A stretch of 64,000 bases of DNA, from positions 62,001-126,000 of the forward strand of contig JAHDQJ010000004.1 of assembly GCA_018433865.1 (NCBI GenBank), written 5' to 3'. The notes under the pieces were generated by a model. It was not told where the DNA came from and made no database searches. It worked only from the letters and a program-made list of their open reading frames with translations. The position numbers and the translations under genes were made by a program. Source of the DNA: Spirochaetales bacterium. Lineage in GTDB: Bacteria > Spirochaetota > Spirochaetia > Sphaerochaetales > Sphaerochaetaceae. Shown in pieces: positions 18,437 to 26,535 of this stretch (positions within the stretch are counted from its first letter, which is position 1; the number at the start of each line of letters is the position of its first letter).

Positions 18437-18454
18437 AATGAATAAATATACAAA
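18437..18454. promoter_or_regulatory. ArgR-like box between amino-acid importer and sodium pump genes
   Basis: The 18-bp site matches TNTGNATWWWWATNCANA at every defined position but the first. It shares a 13-bp core, ATAAATATACAAA, with the first argC box at 2060-2077. It lies about 100 bp upstream of the importer binding-protein gene and about 23 bp before the oadB -35. Control of the importer is the more natural reading, but it could affect both sides. Confidence 0.5.
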
Positions 18455-18476
18455 CAGCACAGAATTACCATGCAGA

Positions 18477-18506
18477 TTGACCTCCTGCGCAGTGCGGTGC
18501 TATAGT
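18477..18506 (+). promoter_or_regulatory. Promoter of oadB
   Basis: TTGACC (18477-18482), an 18-bp spacer and TATAGT (18501-18506) precede an AAGGAGG site and the ATG at 18534. Confidence 0.6.
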
Positions 18507-18533
18507 CAATTCGCACTCCAAGGAGGACGGATC

Positions 18534-19673
18534 ATGGAATTCTTGCTGCAAGGCCTCACTGCCACCACTTGGCAGCAATTGGTCATGTATGTCATCGGCG
18601 CTATCCTTATCTATCTTGCGATATCGAAAAAACTTGAACCGGCTCTCCTTTTACCCATGGGCTTCGGTGCGATCCTGGTGAACATACCGTTCTCGGGTGC
18701 CCTGCACACCACCATGCCCGGCATCGGGGAGGTCGCAGGTATCCTGGAGTGGCTTTTCGAGGTAGGCATCGAGGCCTCGGAGGCGATGCCGTTGCTGTTG
18801 TTCATCGGCATCGGCGCGATGATCGATTTCGGCCCGCTACTCAGCAACCCGAAACTCGTCCTCTTCGGTGCGGCTGCCCAGTTCGGAATCTTCGCGACCA
18901 TCTCGGTCGCGGCGCTCCTCGGATTCCCGCTCAAGGATGCCGCCTCCATCGGCATCATCGGTGCAGCGGACGGGCCGACCTCGATCCTTGTCTCCCAGGT
19001 GCTGAAAAGTCAGTATGTCGGGGCGATCGCAGTCGCCGCCTACTCGTACATGGCACTCGTGCCGATCATCCAGCCGTTCGCCATCAAGCTGGTCACGACG
19101 AAGAAGGAGCGGGCGATCAGGATGCCGTACAATCCGAAATCGGTCTCCAGGATGGCTCGGCTGCTCTTCCCCATCATCGTGACCATGATCGCCGGCTATG
19201 TCGCTCCCGCTTCGGTCAGCCTGGTCGGCCTGTTGATGTTCGGGAACCTGATCAGGGAATCGGGCGTACTCGGAAGTCTTTCGGAAACTGCGCAGAACGT
19301 GTTGGCGAACCTGATCACGCTTCTTCTGGGGATCACGATCGCGGCGTCGATGCAAGCCGACAAGTTCGTCCGTCCCGAGACGATGCTCATCATGCTCCTC
19401 GGATTGCTCGCCTTCGTCTTCGATACGATCGCAGGGGTCCTGTTCGCGAAGCTGATGAACCTCTTCAGCCGCCAGAAGGTGAACCCGATGGTGGGTGCCG
19501 CGGGAATCTCCGCGTTTCCGATGTCCGCACGTGTCGTGCAGCGGATGGGGCAGGAGGCGGACAGCCAGAACCACCTGCTCATGCACGCGGTTGGGGCGAA
19601 CGTGGCCGGACAGATCGCCTCGGTGATCGCCGGCGGAGTCATCCTGGGCCTGGTGCCCGGGATGCTGGCTTGA
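18534..19673 (+). CDS. oadB: Sodium-pumping decarboxylase beta subunit (OadB/GcdB/MmdB family)
   Basis: A 379-residue, very hydrophobic protein with about nine or more membrane segments. It carries the conserved sodium-site region IIGAADGPTSILVSQ and the family motifs LLFIGIGAMIDFGPLLSNP and MVGAAGISAFPMSARVVQ. In the family it couples carboxy-biotin decarboxylation to sodium export. Choice among oxaloacetate, glutaconyl-CoA and methylmalonyl-CoA decarboxylase depends on the alpha subunit, which is not in the window, as is the biotin carrier. AAGGAGG lies 7 bp before the ATG. A small gamma-like subunit follows. Confidence 0.92.
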   Translation: MEFLLQGLTATTWQQLVMYVIGAILIYLAISKKLEPALLLPMGFGAILVNIPFSGALHTTMPGIGEVAGILEWLFEVGIEASEAMPLLLFIGIGAMIDFGPLLSNPKLVLFGAAAQFGIFATISVAALLGFPLKDAASIGIIGAADGPTSILVSQVLKSQYVGAIAVAAYSYMALVPIIQPFAIKLVTTKKERAIRMPYNPKSVSRMARLLFPIIVTMIAGYVAPASVSLVGLLMFGNLIRESGVLGSLSETAQNVLANLITLLLGITIAASMQADKFVRPETMLIMLLGLLAFVFDTIAGVLFAKLMNLFSRQKVNPMVGAAGISAFPMSARVVQRMGQEADSQNHLLMHAVGANVAGQIASVIAGGVILGLVPGMLA

Positions 19674-19687
19674 GAAGGAGTGATGTG

Positions 19688-19813
19688 ATGATGGATGTTT
19701 TCAGACAGTCATTGACCCTGATGTGGCAGGGGATGCTGGCCATATTCGTGGTCATTTTCCTGATCTTCGTGGTCCTGACCCTATTTCCGAGGATATTCAA
19801 GCACAAGAAATGA
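19688..19813 (+). CDS. Small gamma-like subunit of the sodium pump (OadG-like)
   Basis: A 41-residue protein made of one transmembrane helix (about residues 15-33) and a short basic tail. OadG subunits have a single N-terminal helix, stabilise the alpha-beta complex and are usually 80-100 residues, so this is a minimal version without the hydrophilic C-terminal half. It starts 14 bp after oadB with AGAAGGAG at good spacing, so it is real and co-translated. ATG 19691 is an alternative start. Confidence 0.65.
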   Translation: MMDVFRQSLTLMWQGMLAIFVVIFLIFVVLTLFPRIFKHKK

Positions 19814-19846
19814 GCCGAGGGGGATGATTCGTCCCGAACCCACCCG

Positions 19847-19875
19847 TTGCATCCGCATAGGCTCCGTGGTACCAT
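19847..19875 (+). promoter_or_regulatory. Promoter of the DtxR-family regulator
   Basis: TTGCAT (19847-19852), a 17-bp spacer and TACCAT (19870-19875) precede a GGGGAGG site at 19885-19891. Confidence 0.5.
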
Positions 19876-19899
19876 GGCGTATTGGGGGAGGATGTTCGG

Positions 19900-20274
19900 A
19901 TGCGAGAATCTGGCGAGGATTATCTCGAGGCCGTCTTGGCCTTGGAACAGGAACACGGAACGGTACGCCTGACCGATGTCGCGCTCAGGCTCGGCGTGAC
20001 CAAGCCGAGCGTCAGCCGCGCGATGAAGATCCTTCAGGCCGACGGGTTCATCCACCAGGAAAACTACGGGACGATCGAACTCACTGCAAAGGGGCGGCTG
20101 AAGGCCTCTCAGGTCTACACCAGGCACAAGACACTCACCACGTTCCTCGGAGAGGTGTTGGGACTCGATGCTGAGACCGCGGAGACCGATGCGTGCCGGA
20201 TGGAACACATCCTGAGTGCCGAGACGATGGAACGGCTCAGTGCGTTCGTCGAGGAACACAAAGCACAAGAATAG
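19900..20274 (+). CDS. DtxR/MntR-family metal-dependent regulator
   Basis: A 124-residue regulator with the DtxR layout: a helix ending EDYLEAVLALEQEH, a winged helix (VRLTDVALRLGVTKPSVSRAMKIL), then a dimerisation and metal domain with RHKTLTTFLGEVLGL and ETDACRMEH, which contributes metal ligands. It lacks the C-terminal SH3-like domain, as in MntR. It should sense manganese or iron and repress uptake genes. ATG 19900 is chosen for its GGGGAGG site. No metal transporter is adjacent; the ZIP gene is 10 kb away. Confidence 0.88.
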   Translation: MRESGEDYLEAVLALEQEHGTVRLTDVALRLGVTKPSVSRAMKILQADGFIHQENYGTIELTAKGRLKASQVYTRHKTLTTFLGEVLGLDAETAETDACRMEHILSAETMERLSAFVEEHKAQE

Positions 20275-20284
20275 TCGAACAATG

Positions 20285-20299
20285 ATGAAATCGTTTCAT
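20285..20299. promoter_or_regulatory. Inverted repeat, probable operator of the sugar importer
   Basis: ATGAAA and TTTCAT flank a central TCG, giving a perfect 6-3-6 inverted repeat in the 84-bp gap before the sugar-binding-protein gene. The TGAAA/TTTCA arms and central CG recall LacI/CcpA-type operators, although those usually have an even spacer. There is no U-run, so a terminator for the upstream gene is less likely. Confidence 0.45.
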
Positions 20300-20358
20300 T
20301 GCGTCCGCCGTCATTCCCTACGAAAATATGGGTATGGATACACTATGGAGGTAGTGAA

Positions 20359-21654
20359 ATGAAAAAGACAGTGTTGGTGCTTATCGCACTCATGCTCTTC
20401 ATCGCGCCCTTGGCAGCCCAGGGACCCAAAGAAGAGCAAGGCCCGATCGTTTTGAAATACTGGACGCACGAGGATCCGAACAGGACGAGGATCGAGGATC
20501 GGTACATCCAGGAGTTCCAGGCAGCGAACCCGAATATCACGATCGAGCGGACCACACAGGCCTCGACAAAGATGATGGAACTGGTGCAGACGGCATTCGC
20601 CGCCAACTCCGGCCCCGATATCTTCAACATCTCTATCGAGGATGAATACCAGTACATCGTCAACGGAAGAGTCGCACCGGTGAATCCCCAGGCAGCCGGG
20701 TACAAGGACCTCAAGGACCTGCTGGACACCTACACCGACGGCATCCTTGATCCGGTGACCCTTGATGGCAATGTCTATGGCCTGCCCCTCGAACTGACCA
20801 ACTGGTGCATCTTCATCAACAAGAAGGTGTTCCGCTCGGCAGGTCTCGATCCTGAGAAGGATTATCCGAAGACTTGGGAAGAGATGGCCGACCTCTCCGA
20901 GAAGCTGGTGATCCGTGATGGCGATATCCTGATCCGCCGCGGATTCGACTTCCGCTATCCGTACTATCTGGTCGCGTTCCTCCCGATGGTCGAGCAACTC
21001 GGCGGTCAGCTGATCAGCGATGATGGCAAGACTGCGATCGTCAATGAGCAAGCTTGGCTCAAGTTCCTCACGTTCATGCAGCAGTGGGGCCCCAGCGGAC
21101 GGAATCTCGGTTCCCCGACCTACAAGAATGCACGCAATCTTTTCAACAAGGACAACAACGACATCGCTATGGCTACCACCGGTCTCTATCAGATTGGCCG
21201 CATCAGGGCCGAGAACCCCGCGTTCTACAACAGCAAGGAGTGGATGGTCGTCCCCTTCCCGGTATTCAAGGATGCGGTGCAGGATGTAGCGGCCTCTTTC
21301 TATGGCCATTACCTGATGGTCAATGCACAGAGCAGCAAGGCTACACAGGATGCAGCTTGGAAGTTCATCGGCTACATGCTCAGCCACGCGGAGGAGTACC
21401 TGACCGAAGTCAGCCTCATCCAGCCGAAGAAGGCTCTGTTCGCTTCCGATGCATACAAGAACATCCCGTATTCCGATGTCTTCACGAAGGATTTCGATCG
21501 TGGCCACATCGTCTACTACGGAGCGGCAAGTGCAGAGTTCCAGACCTTGATCCGCAGTGCCGTGGAATCGGTGATACTCTCGGGAGAGACTCCGGAGAAG
21601 GCTCTTGCTACCTTGAAGCGTGATGCGCAGGAGTTGTTGGACGAACAACTCTGA
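20359..21654 (+). CDS. Sugar ABC transporter substrate-binding protein
   Basis: A 431-residue extracellular binding protein of family 1, with a signal peptide at residues 1-21 (ending PLAAQG). It has the usual ILKYWTHEDPNRTRIEDRYIQEF-type start and the downstream SKATQDAAWKFIGYML motif of MalE/UgpB-like proteins. The sugar cannot be read from sequence. ATG 20359 follows TGGAGG. The two permease genes follow, but no ATPase gene is present, so the importer must share an ATPase (MsmX/UgpC type) encoded elsewhere. Confidence 0.93.
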   Translation: MKKTVLVLIALMLFIAPLAAQGPKEEQGPIVLKYWTHEDPNRTRIEDRYIQEFQAANPNITIERTTQASTKMMELVQTAFAANSGPDIFNISIEDEYQYIVNGRVAPVNPQAAGYKDLKDLLDTYTDGILDPVTLDGNVYGLPLELTNWCIFINKKVFRSAGLDPEKDYPKTWEEMADLSEKLVIRDGDILIRRGFDFRYPYYLVAFLPMVEQLGGQLISDDGKTAIVNEQAWLKFLTFMQQWGPSGRNLGSPTYKNARNLFNKDNNDIAMATTGLYQIGRIRAENPAFYNSKEWMVVPFPVFKDAVQDVAASFYGHYLMVNAQSSKATQDAAWKFIGYMLSHAEEYLTEVSLIQPKKALFASDAYKNIPYSDVFTKDFDRGHIVYYGAASAEFQTLIRSAVESVILSGETPEKALATLKRDAQELLDEQL

Positions 21655-21672
21655 GCAATGAGATGACGAAAG

Positions 21673-21703
21673 GGGAGGTCGATGTACCACAAGTCGGCCT
21701 CCC
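21673..21703 (+). other. Intercistronic hairpin after the sugar-binding protein
   Basis: A 10-bp stem (21673-21682 with 21694-21703, one G-U pair) and an 11-nt loop lie between the binding-protein and permease genes. No U-run follows. Such hairpins commonly protect the upstream mRNA so that more binding protein than permease is made. Confidence 0.5.
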
Positions 21704-21734
21704 ATCATGTTCCTGACCGGAAGAGAGGACCTCT

Positions 21735-22646
21735 ATGAAACGGAAATACATCGGTATCGAGCGAAAGGAGGCTCGCTGGGGATTCGCATTCACCGTCCCG
21801 GCGATCCTGTTCTTCTCACTCTTCAGCTTCTATCCCATCCTGAACGCCCTCTACACGAGCATGTTCGACAAGCGGGTCCTCTCCCTGGCAGCTCCGAAAT
21901 TCATGGGATTCGGCAACTACTCCTACATCTTCACTTCGCCAGATTTCTGGAACTCGATCCGGGCAACCTTCGTCTTCACGTTGGGCACGTTCCTTCCGAT
22001 CGTGATCTTCAGCCTGATGCTTGCAGTCTTCATGGTGAACCTGAAGAGCAACAAGGTGCGGGGTTTCTTCCAGATCGCCTATTATACTCCAGCGGTAATC
22101 TCTTCCGTGGTGGCCGCGGCAATCTGGCTGATCATGTTCGACCCCAGGGGGTTGGGAAACCAGTGGCTGAATGCGCTGCTCCGCACTCCCGGTGTCGACC
22201 GCAAGTGGCTTGCCGATGCCACGATGGTCCAGGTTTCGACGATGGTCGTCTATTTCTGGAAATATATCGGGTACTTCGTGGTGCTCTTCATCACCGGGCT
22301 TTCTGCGATTCCCCCGGCCATCTACGAGGCGGCGACGATCGACGGTTCCTCGAAATGGCAAGCTTTCTGGCGGATCACATTGCCCCTGCTCAAGCCGACG
22401 GTGGTGTTGGTGTCGATCATGGCGATGCTCCAGTGCCTGAAGACGTTCAGCACACAATACCTCTTCGTACAGGGAGGAGCGCCCCGCGCACCGATCAACG
22501 TGATCACCCTGAACATCTATACCACCGGTATCAGGAACCAAAGGATCGGAAGGGCCAGTGCGATGAGCATCGTGCTTTTCTTGATCATGCTGCTGTTCAC
22601 TTGGATGCAATTCAGGTTCTCCAAGAGCGAAGAAGTGGAATACTAG
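21735..22646 (+). CDS. Sugar ABC transporter permease (MalF/UgpA type)
   Basis: A 303-residue inner-membrane protein with six transmembrane helices. The EAA coupling loop reads IYEAATIDGSSKWQAFWRITLP, as in carbohydrate permeases. It pairs with the next permease to form the channel for the upstream binding protein. It starts 80 bp after that gene, beyond the hairpin, and ends 11 bp before its partner. Confidence 0.94.
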   Translation: MKRKYIGIERKEARWGFAFTVPAILFFSLFSFYPILNALYTSMFDKRVLSLAAPKFMGFGNYSYIFTSPDFWNSIRATFVFTLGTFLPIVIFSLMLAVFMVNLKSNKVRGFFQIAYYTPAVISSVVAAAIWLIMFDPRGLGNQWLNALLRTPGVDRKWLADATMVQVSTMVVYFWKYIGYFVVLFITGLSAIPPAIYEAATIDGSSKWQAFWRITLPLLKPTVVLVSIMAMLQCLKTFSTQYLFVQGGAPRAPINVITLNIYTTGIRNQRIGRASAMSIVLFLIMLLFTWMQFRFSKSEEVEY

Positions 22647-22657
22647 GAGGACACAAG

Positions 22658-23506
22658 ATGATGCGATTCAAGCGGTTTTCCCTCTCGACGGTTCTCATCT
22701 GGGCAGCACTTCTTCTCGTCCTGGTATTCACCCTGGCTCCTCTGCTTTTCATGCTGACCAGCTCATTCATGACCAGCAGGCAAATCGTGAGGATGCCGTA
22801 CAGCTGGATCCCCGATCCGCTGTACTCGGCCAATTATCTCAAGGCGCTCGCGGGCAACGACGGCTCATGGATTTTCCTGCGGAACCTGTTCAATTCCCTG
22901 TTCGTCTCGATCACGGTGGCGATCACCACGGTCCTGATCGCTTCGATCACCGGCTATGGGATCGCGAAGTTCAATTTCCGTGGACGGAACTTCATCTTCA
23001 TGCTCATCATGGCCACGATGATGATCCCGTTCGAAGCGATCATGATCCCGCTTTATATGGTCGCGACCGGCCTGAAGATGCAGGATTCGTATGCCGGTCT
23101 CATCATTCCCTTCCTGGTAAGCGCATTCGGAGTGTTCCAGATGCGCCAATACCTCACCACATTCCCCAGTGAGTATCTCGATGCATCGCGTGTCGACGGC
23201 TTGGGTGAGTTCGGCATTTTCTGGAGGATCGTATTTCCCAACTGTGCTCCTGTGATCGCCACCTTGGGCATCCTCTCCTTCCGCGGGCAGTGGGACAACC
23301 TGTTGTGGCCTCTTTTGGTCACGCAAACCGAGAAGATGAAGACGATTCCCCTGTATATCTCGAAATTCGCCGAGGAGAAACTCACCGACGAAGGTGCGAT
23401 GATGGCCGTTGCCGTGATCGCCAGCCTGCCGATGTTCATTCTCTTCGGAGCATTGTCCAAATACTTCATAGGGGGCTCGGCTGTCTACGAGTCTCGCAAA
23501 GGCTGA
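22658..23506 (+). CDS. Sugar ABC transporter permease (MalG/UgpE type)
   Basis: A 282-residue second permease with six transmembrane helices and the coupling loop YLDASRVDGLGEFGIFWRIVFP. The true start is ATG 22658 (or 22661) after AGGAGG, although the reading frame is open far upstream through the overlapping permease gene. It forms the heterodimeric channel with the preceding permease. The next gene begins 4 bp later. Confidence 0.94.
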   Translation: MMRFKRFSLSTVLIWAALLLVLVFTLAPLLFMLTSSFMTSRQIVRMPYSWIPDPLYSANYLKALAGNDGSWIFLRNLFNSLFVSITVAITTVLIASITGYGIAKFNFRGRNFIFMLIMATMMIPFEAIMIPLYMVATGLKMQDSYAGLIIPFLVSAFGVFQMRQYLTTFPSEYLDASRVDGLGEFGIFWRIVFPNCAPVIATLGILSFRGQWDNLLWPLLVTQTEKMKTIPLYISKFAEEKLTDEGAMMAVAVIASLPMFILFGALSKYFIGGSAVYESRKG

Positions 23507-23510
23507 TTGC

Positions 23511-24104
23511 ATGAGAAACCTGCTTGACCAAGACCTCTTCATCTTCGACATGGGCAATGTCGTCATCCGTGACATCACCACACTCGAAGCCATCGTGGCC
23601 CGATATGGGTTCGATTTCGATGAATTGCATGAGGATTATCGTCACTATGTGTATCCGTTGATGGACGGGACCATCGATTCGGCCCTCTGGTGGGATCACG
23701 TGGCCCATCAGTTCGGCATCCGGGTGGAAGGGGATCCGCTGGCAACCTTTTTCCTTCCGCGGTGGAATGAGCCCGTGGTACGTCTGATCGGGTATCTGCG
23801 AAGCCATGGCAAACGGATCGTCGTCGGATCCAACACGTATGCTCCCCATTGGGATTTCCTGCGGGAAAGGGGTTTCCTTGAGGTGTTCGATGCCTGCTAT
23901 GCATCACACCTGATGGGCATCTGCAAGCCTTCCAAGCGGTTTTTCTCCCACATCCTGCAAGCGGAGTCAATCAAGCCGCAGAAAGCCTTCTTCCTTGATG
24001 ATTATGAGGAGAACGTGATCGCTGCACGACAGATGGGAATTCCCTCACACCACTATGTATTGGATTCAGACCTGACTGCCGTGTTCGGGCCCATCTTTAC
24101 CTGA
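23511..24104 (+). CDS. HAD-superfamily phosphatase
   Basis: A 197-residue HAD hydrolase. Motif I is FIFDMGNVV, motif II the serine in VVGSNT, motif III the lysine in GICKPSKRFF and motif IV FFLDDYEENV. The variant motif I (Asp-x-Gly-x-Val) and the size resemble the YihX sugar-phosphate phosphatase group. It begins 4 bp after the permease gene, so it likely acts on an intermediate from the imported sugar. The first motif has Gly at the second usual Asp position, as in other YihX-like proteins. Confidence 0.82.
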   Translation: MRNLLDQDLFIFDMGNVVIRDITTLEAIVARYGFDFDELHEDYRHYVYPLMDGTIDSALWWDHVAHQFGIRVEGDPLATFFLPRWNEPVVRLIGYLRSHGKRIVVGSNTYAPHWDFLRERGFLEVFDACYASHLMGICKPSKRFFSHILQAESIKPQKAFFLDDYEENVIAARQMGIPSHHYVLDSDLTAVFGPIFT

Positions 24105-24178
24105 CCTTTACCGATTGATGATGTGTCGCTCACCTTCCGGGTGTATCATGGCATATCCTGAGTCGAAAGAGGTTTCCC

Positions 24179-25036
24179 ATGAAACGGAGAGGAGAGAGCG
24201 CGAAGAGGATCCGGTTGACAGTCCAGATCCTTTTCTTTGTGGTGGTGGCAAGCACGACGGTCGTGCATGCGCTTGGGGAGATGGGGATCTCGGTTCCCGT
24301 GCTTGCAGGAGCGAGCCTCCATGCGATTTGCCCGTTCGGGGGAGTGGTCACACTCTATCGCTTGATCACCGAAGGGGCCTATGTGCAGAAAATCCACGAG
24401 TCGGCGGTATGGCTGTTGGGAATCGTCATGATCTCGACCGTCCTCGTAGGTCCTGCATTCTGTGGATGGGTCTGTCCGTTCGGATCGTTTCAGGAGTGGA
24501 TCGGTACCATAGGAAAACGATTGTTCAAACGCCGATACAACCGCTTCGTTCCTCCGCGGTTGGACAGGGTGCTGCGCTACCTCCGGTACGTGGTGCTCAT
24601 CTGGGTAGTCGTCATGACCGCCACTACCGCGACCTTGATATTCTCTGCCTATGATCCTTATTATGCACTGTTCAATTTCTATACCGGAGAGGTTGCCGTC
24701 ACCGGCTATGTCTCCCTTGGTCTGGTCATGGTCCTCTCACTCTTCGTGGAACGCCCCTTTTGCAAGTATGCGTGTCCCTACGGAGCGTTGCTGGGAACCG
24801 CCAATCTCTTCAGGATATTCCGCCTGCGCAGGAATGCGAGCACCTGTATCGATTGCAAGGCTTGCGACACATCCTGTCCGATGAACATCCGGGTAAGCAC
24901 CGTATCTGTGGTGAGAGACCACCAGTGCAACGTGTGCTTGAAGTGCACCAGCGAACAATCCTGTCCGATTCCCCATACGGTCGAGCTCAACAGTACCCGC
25001 CTGGAGGATGTAGCTACCCGGGAGGCACGACAATGA
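24179..25036 (+). CDS. Membrane polyferredoxin (NapH/YccM-like 4Fe-4S protein)
   Basis: A 285-residue membrane protein with about five transmembrane segments, the cytoplasmic CGWVCPFG and CKYACPYG motifs of the NapH/NosR family, and a C-terminal pair of 4Fe-4S sites (CIDCKACDTSCPMNI and CNVCLKCTSEQSCP). It can carry electrons between a quinol or flavodoxin pool and a partner. The AAAGAGG site supports the start. Its stop overlaps the next gene (ATGA), an exported repeat protein that is likely its partner. No terminal reductase gene is nearby. Confidence 0.86.
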   Translation: MKRRGESAKRIRLTVQILFFVVVASTTVVHALGEMGISVPVLAGASLHAICPFGGVVTLYRLITEGAYVQKIHESAVWLLGIVMISTVLVGPAFCGWVCPFGSFQEWIGTIGKRLFKRRYNRFVPPRLDRVLRYLRYVVLIWVVVMTATTATLIFSAYDPYYALFNFYTGEVAVTGYVSLGLVMVLSLFVERPFCKYACPYGALLGTANLFRIFRLRRNASTCIDCKACDTSCPMNIRVSTVSVVRDHQCNVCLKCTSEQSCPIPHTVELNSTRLEDVATREARQ

Positions 25037-25776
25037 GAGTCACCGTACGATCGATCGCATTCATGCTCGTAGTGACGATGATCGGGGGAGTCCTGTTGCT
25101 TTCCCTGTCCGGATTGTGGAAAACCACCAGTTCGAAGACGCCGGTCAAATTCTCCACGGGTGAGTTCGCGGGACTGTCGAATCCCGCGGATATCCGCGGT
25201 TCCTACAGCTTTGCCGATGTCGAGAAGAATTTCTCCGTGACCGCCGAAACGTTGGCGAATGCCTTCTCGTTCGATACTTCATCGAAACCGGCCGGAACCT
25301 ACGTAGCCAAGGACATCGAAGGAGCATACGGTGCACTGGTACCGGAGGGGGGCGAAGTCGGTACCGACAGCCTCAAGTGGTTCGTCTCGCTGTACATGGG
25401 AATCCCTTATGAAGCCGAAGGAGATACCTTGTTGCCGACAAGTGCGCTCGACTTGTTGTTTCGTGAAGGAAAGATCGATGCAGCCGCTCGCGAGGAACTG
25501 GCATCGCGATCCGTCGAACCTCCAGGGGAGGGGATGAAGTCTCCTGTGGTCATCACGGAGCACGTGGAATCGGCCGAAGACGGGGTGATCAAGGGAAGCA
25601 CCACGTATGCCGATGTCATTGCATGGGGTGTCAGCCAGCAACAGATCGAAGAGATCATCGGCATGCCGCTTCCTGGCAAGACCACCAACATCAGGGATCA
25701 CCTGCAGAAGAACGGTCTGAGCTTTTCCACCGTGAAAGCCCAGCTGCAATCCTTGGTCGACGTATCAGGTCAGTGA
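25033..25776 (+). CDS. Membrane-anchored protein with three short internal repeats, partner of the polyferredoxin
   Basis: A 247-residue protein with one N-terminal membrane anchor (about residues 8-30) and an exported domain. Three similar units of about 45-60 residues are visible: one beginning IRGSYSFADVEKNF, one in SLKWFVSLYMGIPYEAEG and one beginning IKGSTTYADVIAWG. Each has a pattern of G-S-x-[ST]-[FY]-A-D-V or its equivalent, a helix, and a G-[IM]-P motif followed by T-L/T-N and a second helix. I do not recognise a named function. The 4-bp overlap with the polyferredoxin gene implies coupled expression. The end overlaps yesN by 12 bp. Confidence 0.7.
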   Translation: MRVTVRSIAFMLVVTMIGGVLLLSLSGLWKTTSSKTPVKFSTGEFAGLSNPADIRGSYSFADVEKNFSVTAETLANAFSFDTSSKPAGTYVAKDIEGAYGALVPEGGEVGTDSLKWFVSLYMGIPYEAEGDTLLPTSALDLLFREGKIDAAAREELASRSVEPPGEGMKSPVVITEHVESAEDGVIKGSTTYADVIAWGVSQQQIEEIIGMPLPGKTTNIRDHLQKNGLSFSTVKAQLQSLVDVSGQ

Positions 25777-26535
25777 GTCTGTCCCGGTCCGGTACTGTGT
25801 CGGCGTCATCCCGATGAAGCGCCTGAATACCTTCGTGAAATAACCCGGGGTAGGGAATCCGCACCGGGTGCACACCATGGTGATGTTCATTCTCGGGTCA
25901 TCAAGGAGCTCCAGAGCCCTGTTGACCCGCCATGCGTTCAGGTACTGCAGGAAATTGATGCCGGTGTGTTCCTTGAACAATCGGCTCAGGTGACCCTCGC
26001 TGATGTTCAGGTGTGTGGCGGTCTCCTGCAGTCCGATCGGTTTGGCATACTGGTGTGCGATGATCCTGATCGCATGATCGACTATGTGGTTGGAGACCTT
26101 GACCGGCAGTTCGATCCTGTTTCCATCGGTCCTGGTGTTCCCGAGTGATGCGATCTCGTCCTCCTCCTGACGCAAGGCTTCCACCAAGGAAATCAGGGTC
26201 TGTTCAAGTTCCTCATCGTCGAAGGGCTTGCGAAGGTAGTCGAACACACCGAGCTTGATCGCCGTACGCATGTACGTGAAATCGCTGTGCCCGCTGAGTA
26301 TGATCGCGTGTTCGACCGCACAGGTCCGAAGCATCTCCAATCCATCCTGTCCGGGAAGCCTGATATCGGTGATCACGATGTCCGGTTCGGTCTCCCGGAT
26401 GATCCGTTCTCCTTCGATCCCGTCGGCTGCACTTCCGACCACCTGCAATCCTATCCGTTCCCAAGGCGTGCTCTGCAAAATTTCCTCGCGGATCAACTGT
26501 TCATCCTCGACGATCACGACTGTGAAGGGTGTCAT
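25765..26535 (-). CDS. YesN-type response regulator (REC plus AraC DNA-binding domain)
   Basis: A 256-residue regulator. The receiver domain has VIVEDEQLIREE, the phosphoacceptor Asp in VITDIRLPGQDG and the KPFDDEE lysine. A linker leads to two AraC helix-turn-helix units (ETATHLNISEGHLSRLFKEHTG and TMVCTRCGFPTPGYFTKVFRRFIG). This is the usual partner of YesM-type kinases, which control carbohydrate importers. Its start overlaps the kinase end by 4 bp. The sugar ABC operon 4 kb away is a plausible target. Confidence 0.92.
   Translation of the reverse strand: MTPFTVVIVEDEQLIREEILQSTPWERIGLQVVGSAADGIEGERIIRETEPDIVITDIRLPGQDGLEMLRTCAVEHAIILSGHSDFTYMRTAIKLGVFDYLRKPFDDEELEQTLISLVEALRQEEDEIASLGNTRTDGNRIELPVKVSNHIVDHAIRIIAHQYAKPIGLQETATHLNISEGHLSRLFKEHTGINFLQYLNAWRVNRALELLDDPRMNITMVCTRCGFPTPGYFTKVFRRFIGMTPTQYRTGTDSLT

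Noticed and set aside
21707-22657. In-frame extension upstream of the second sugar permease
   Set aside because: It is the third frame of the first permease gene; the true start with AGGAGG is at 22658.
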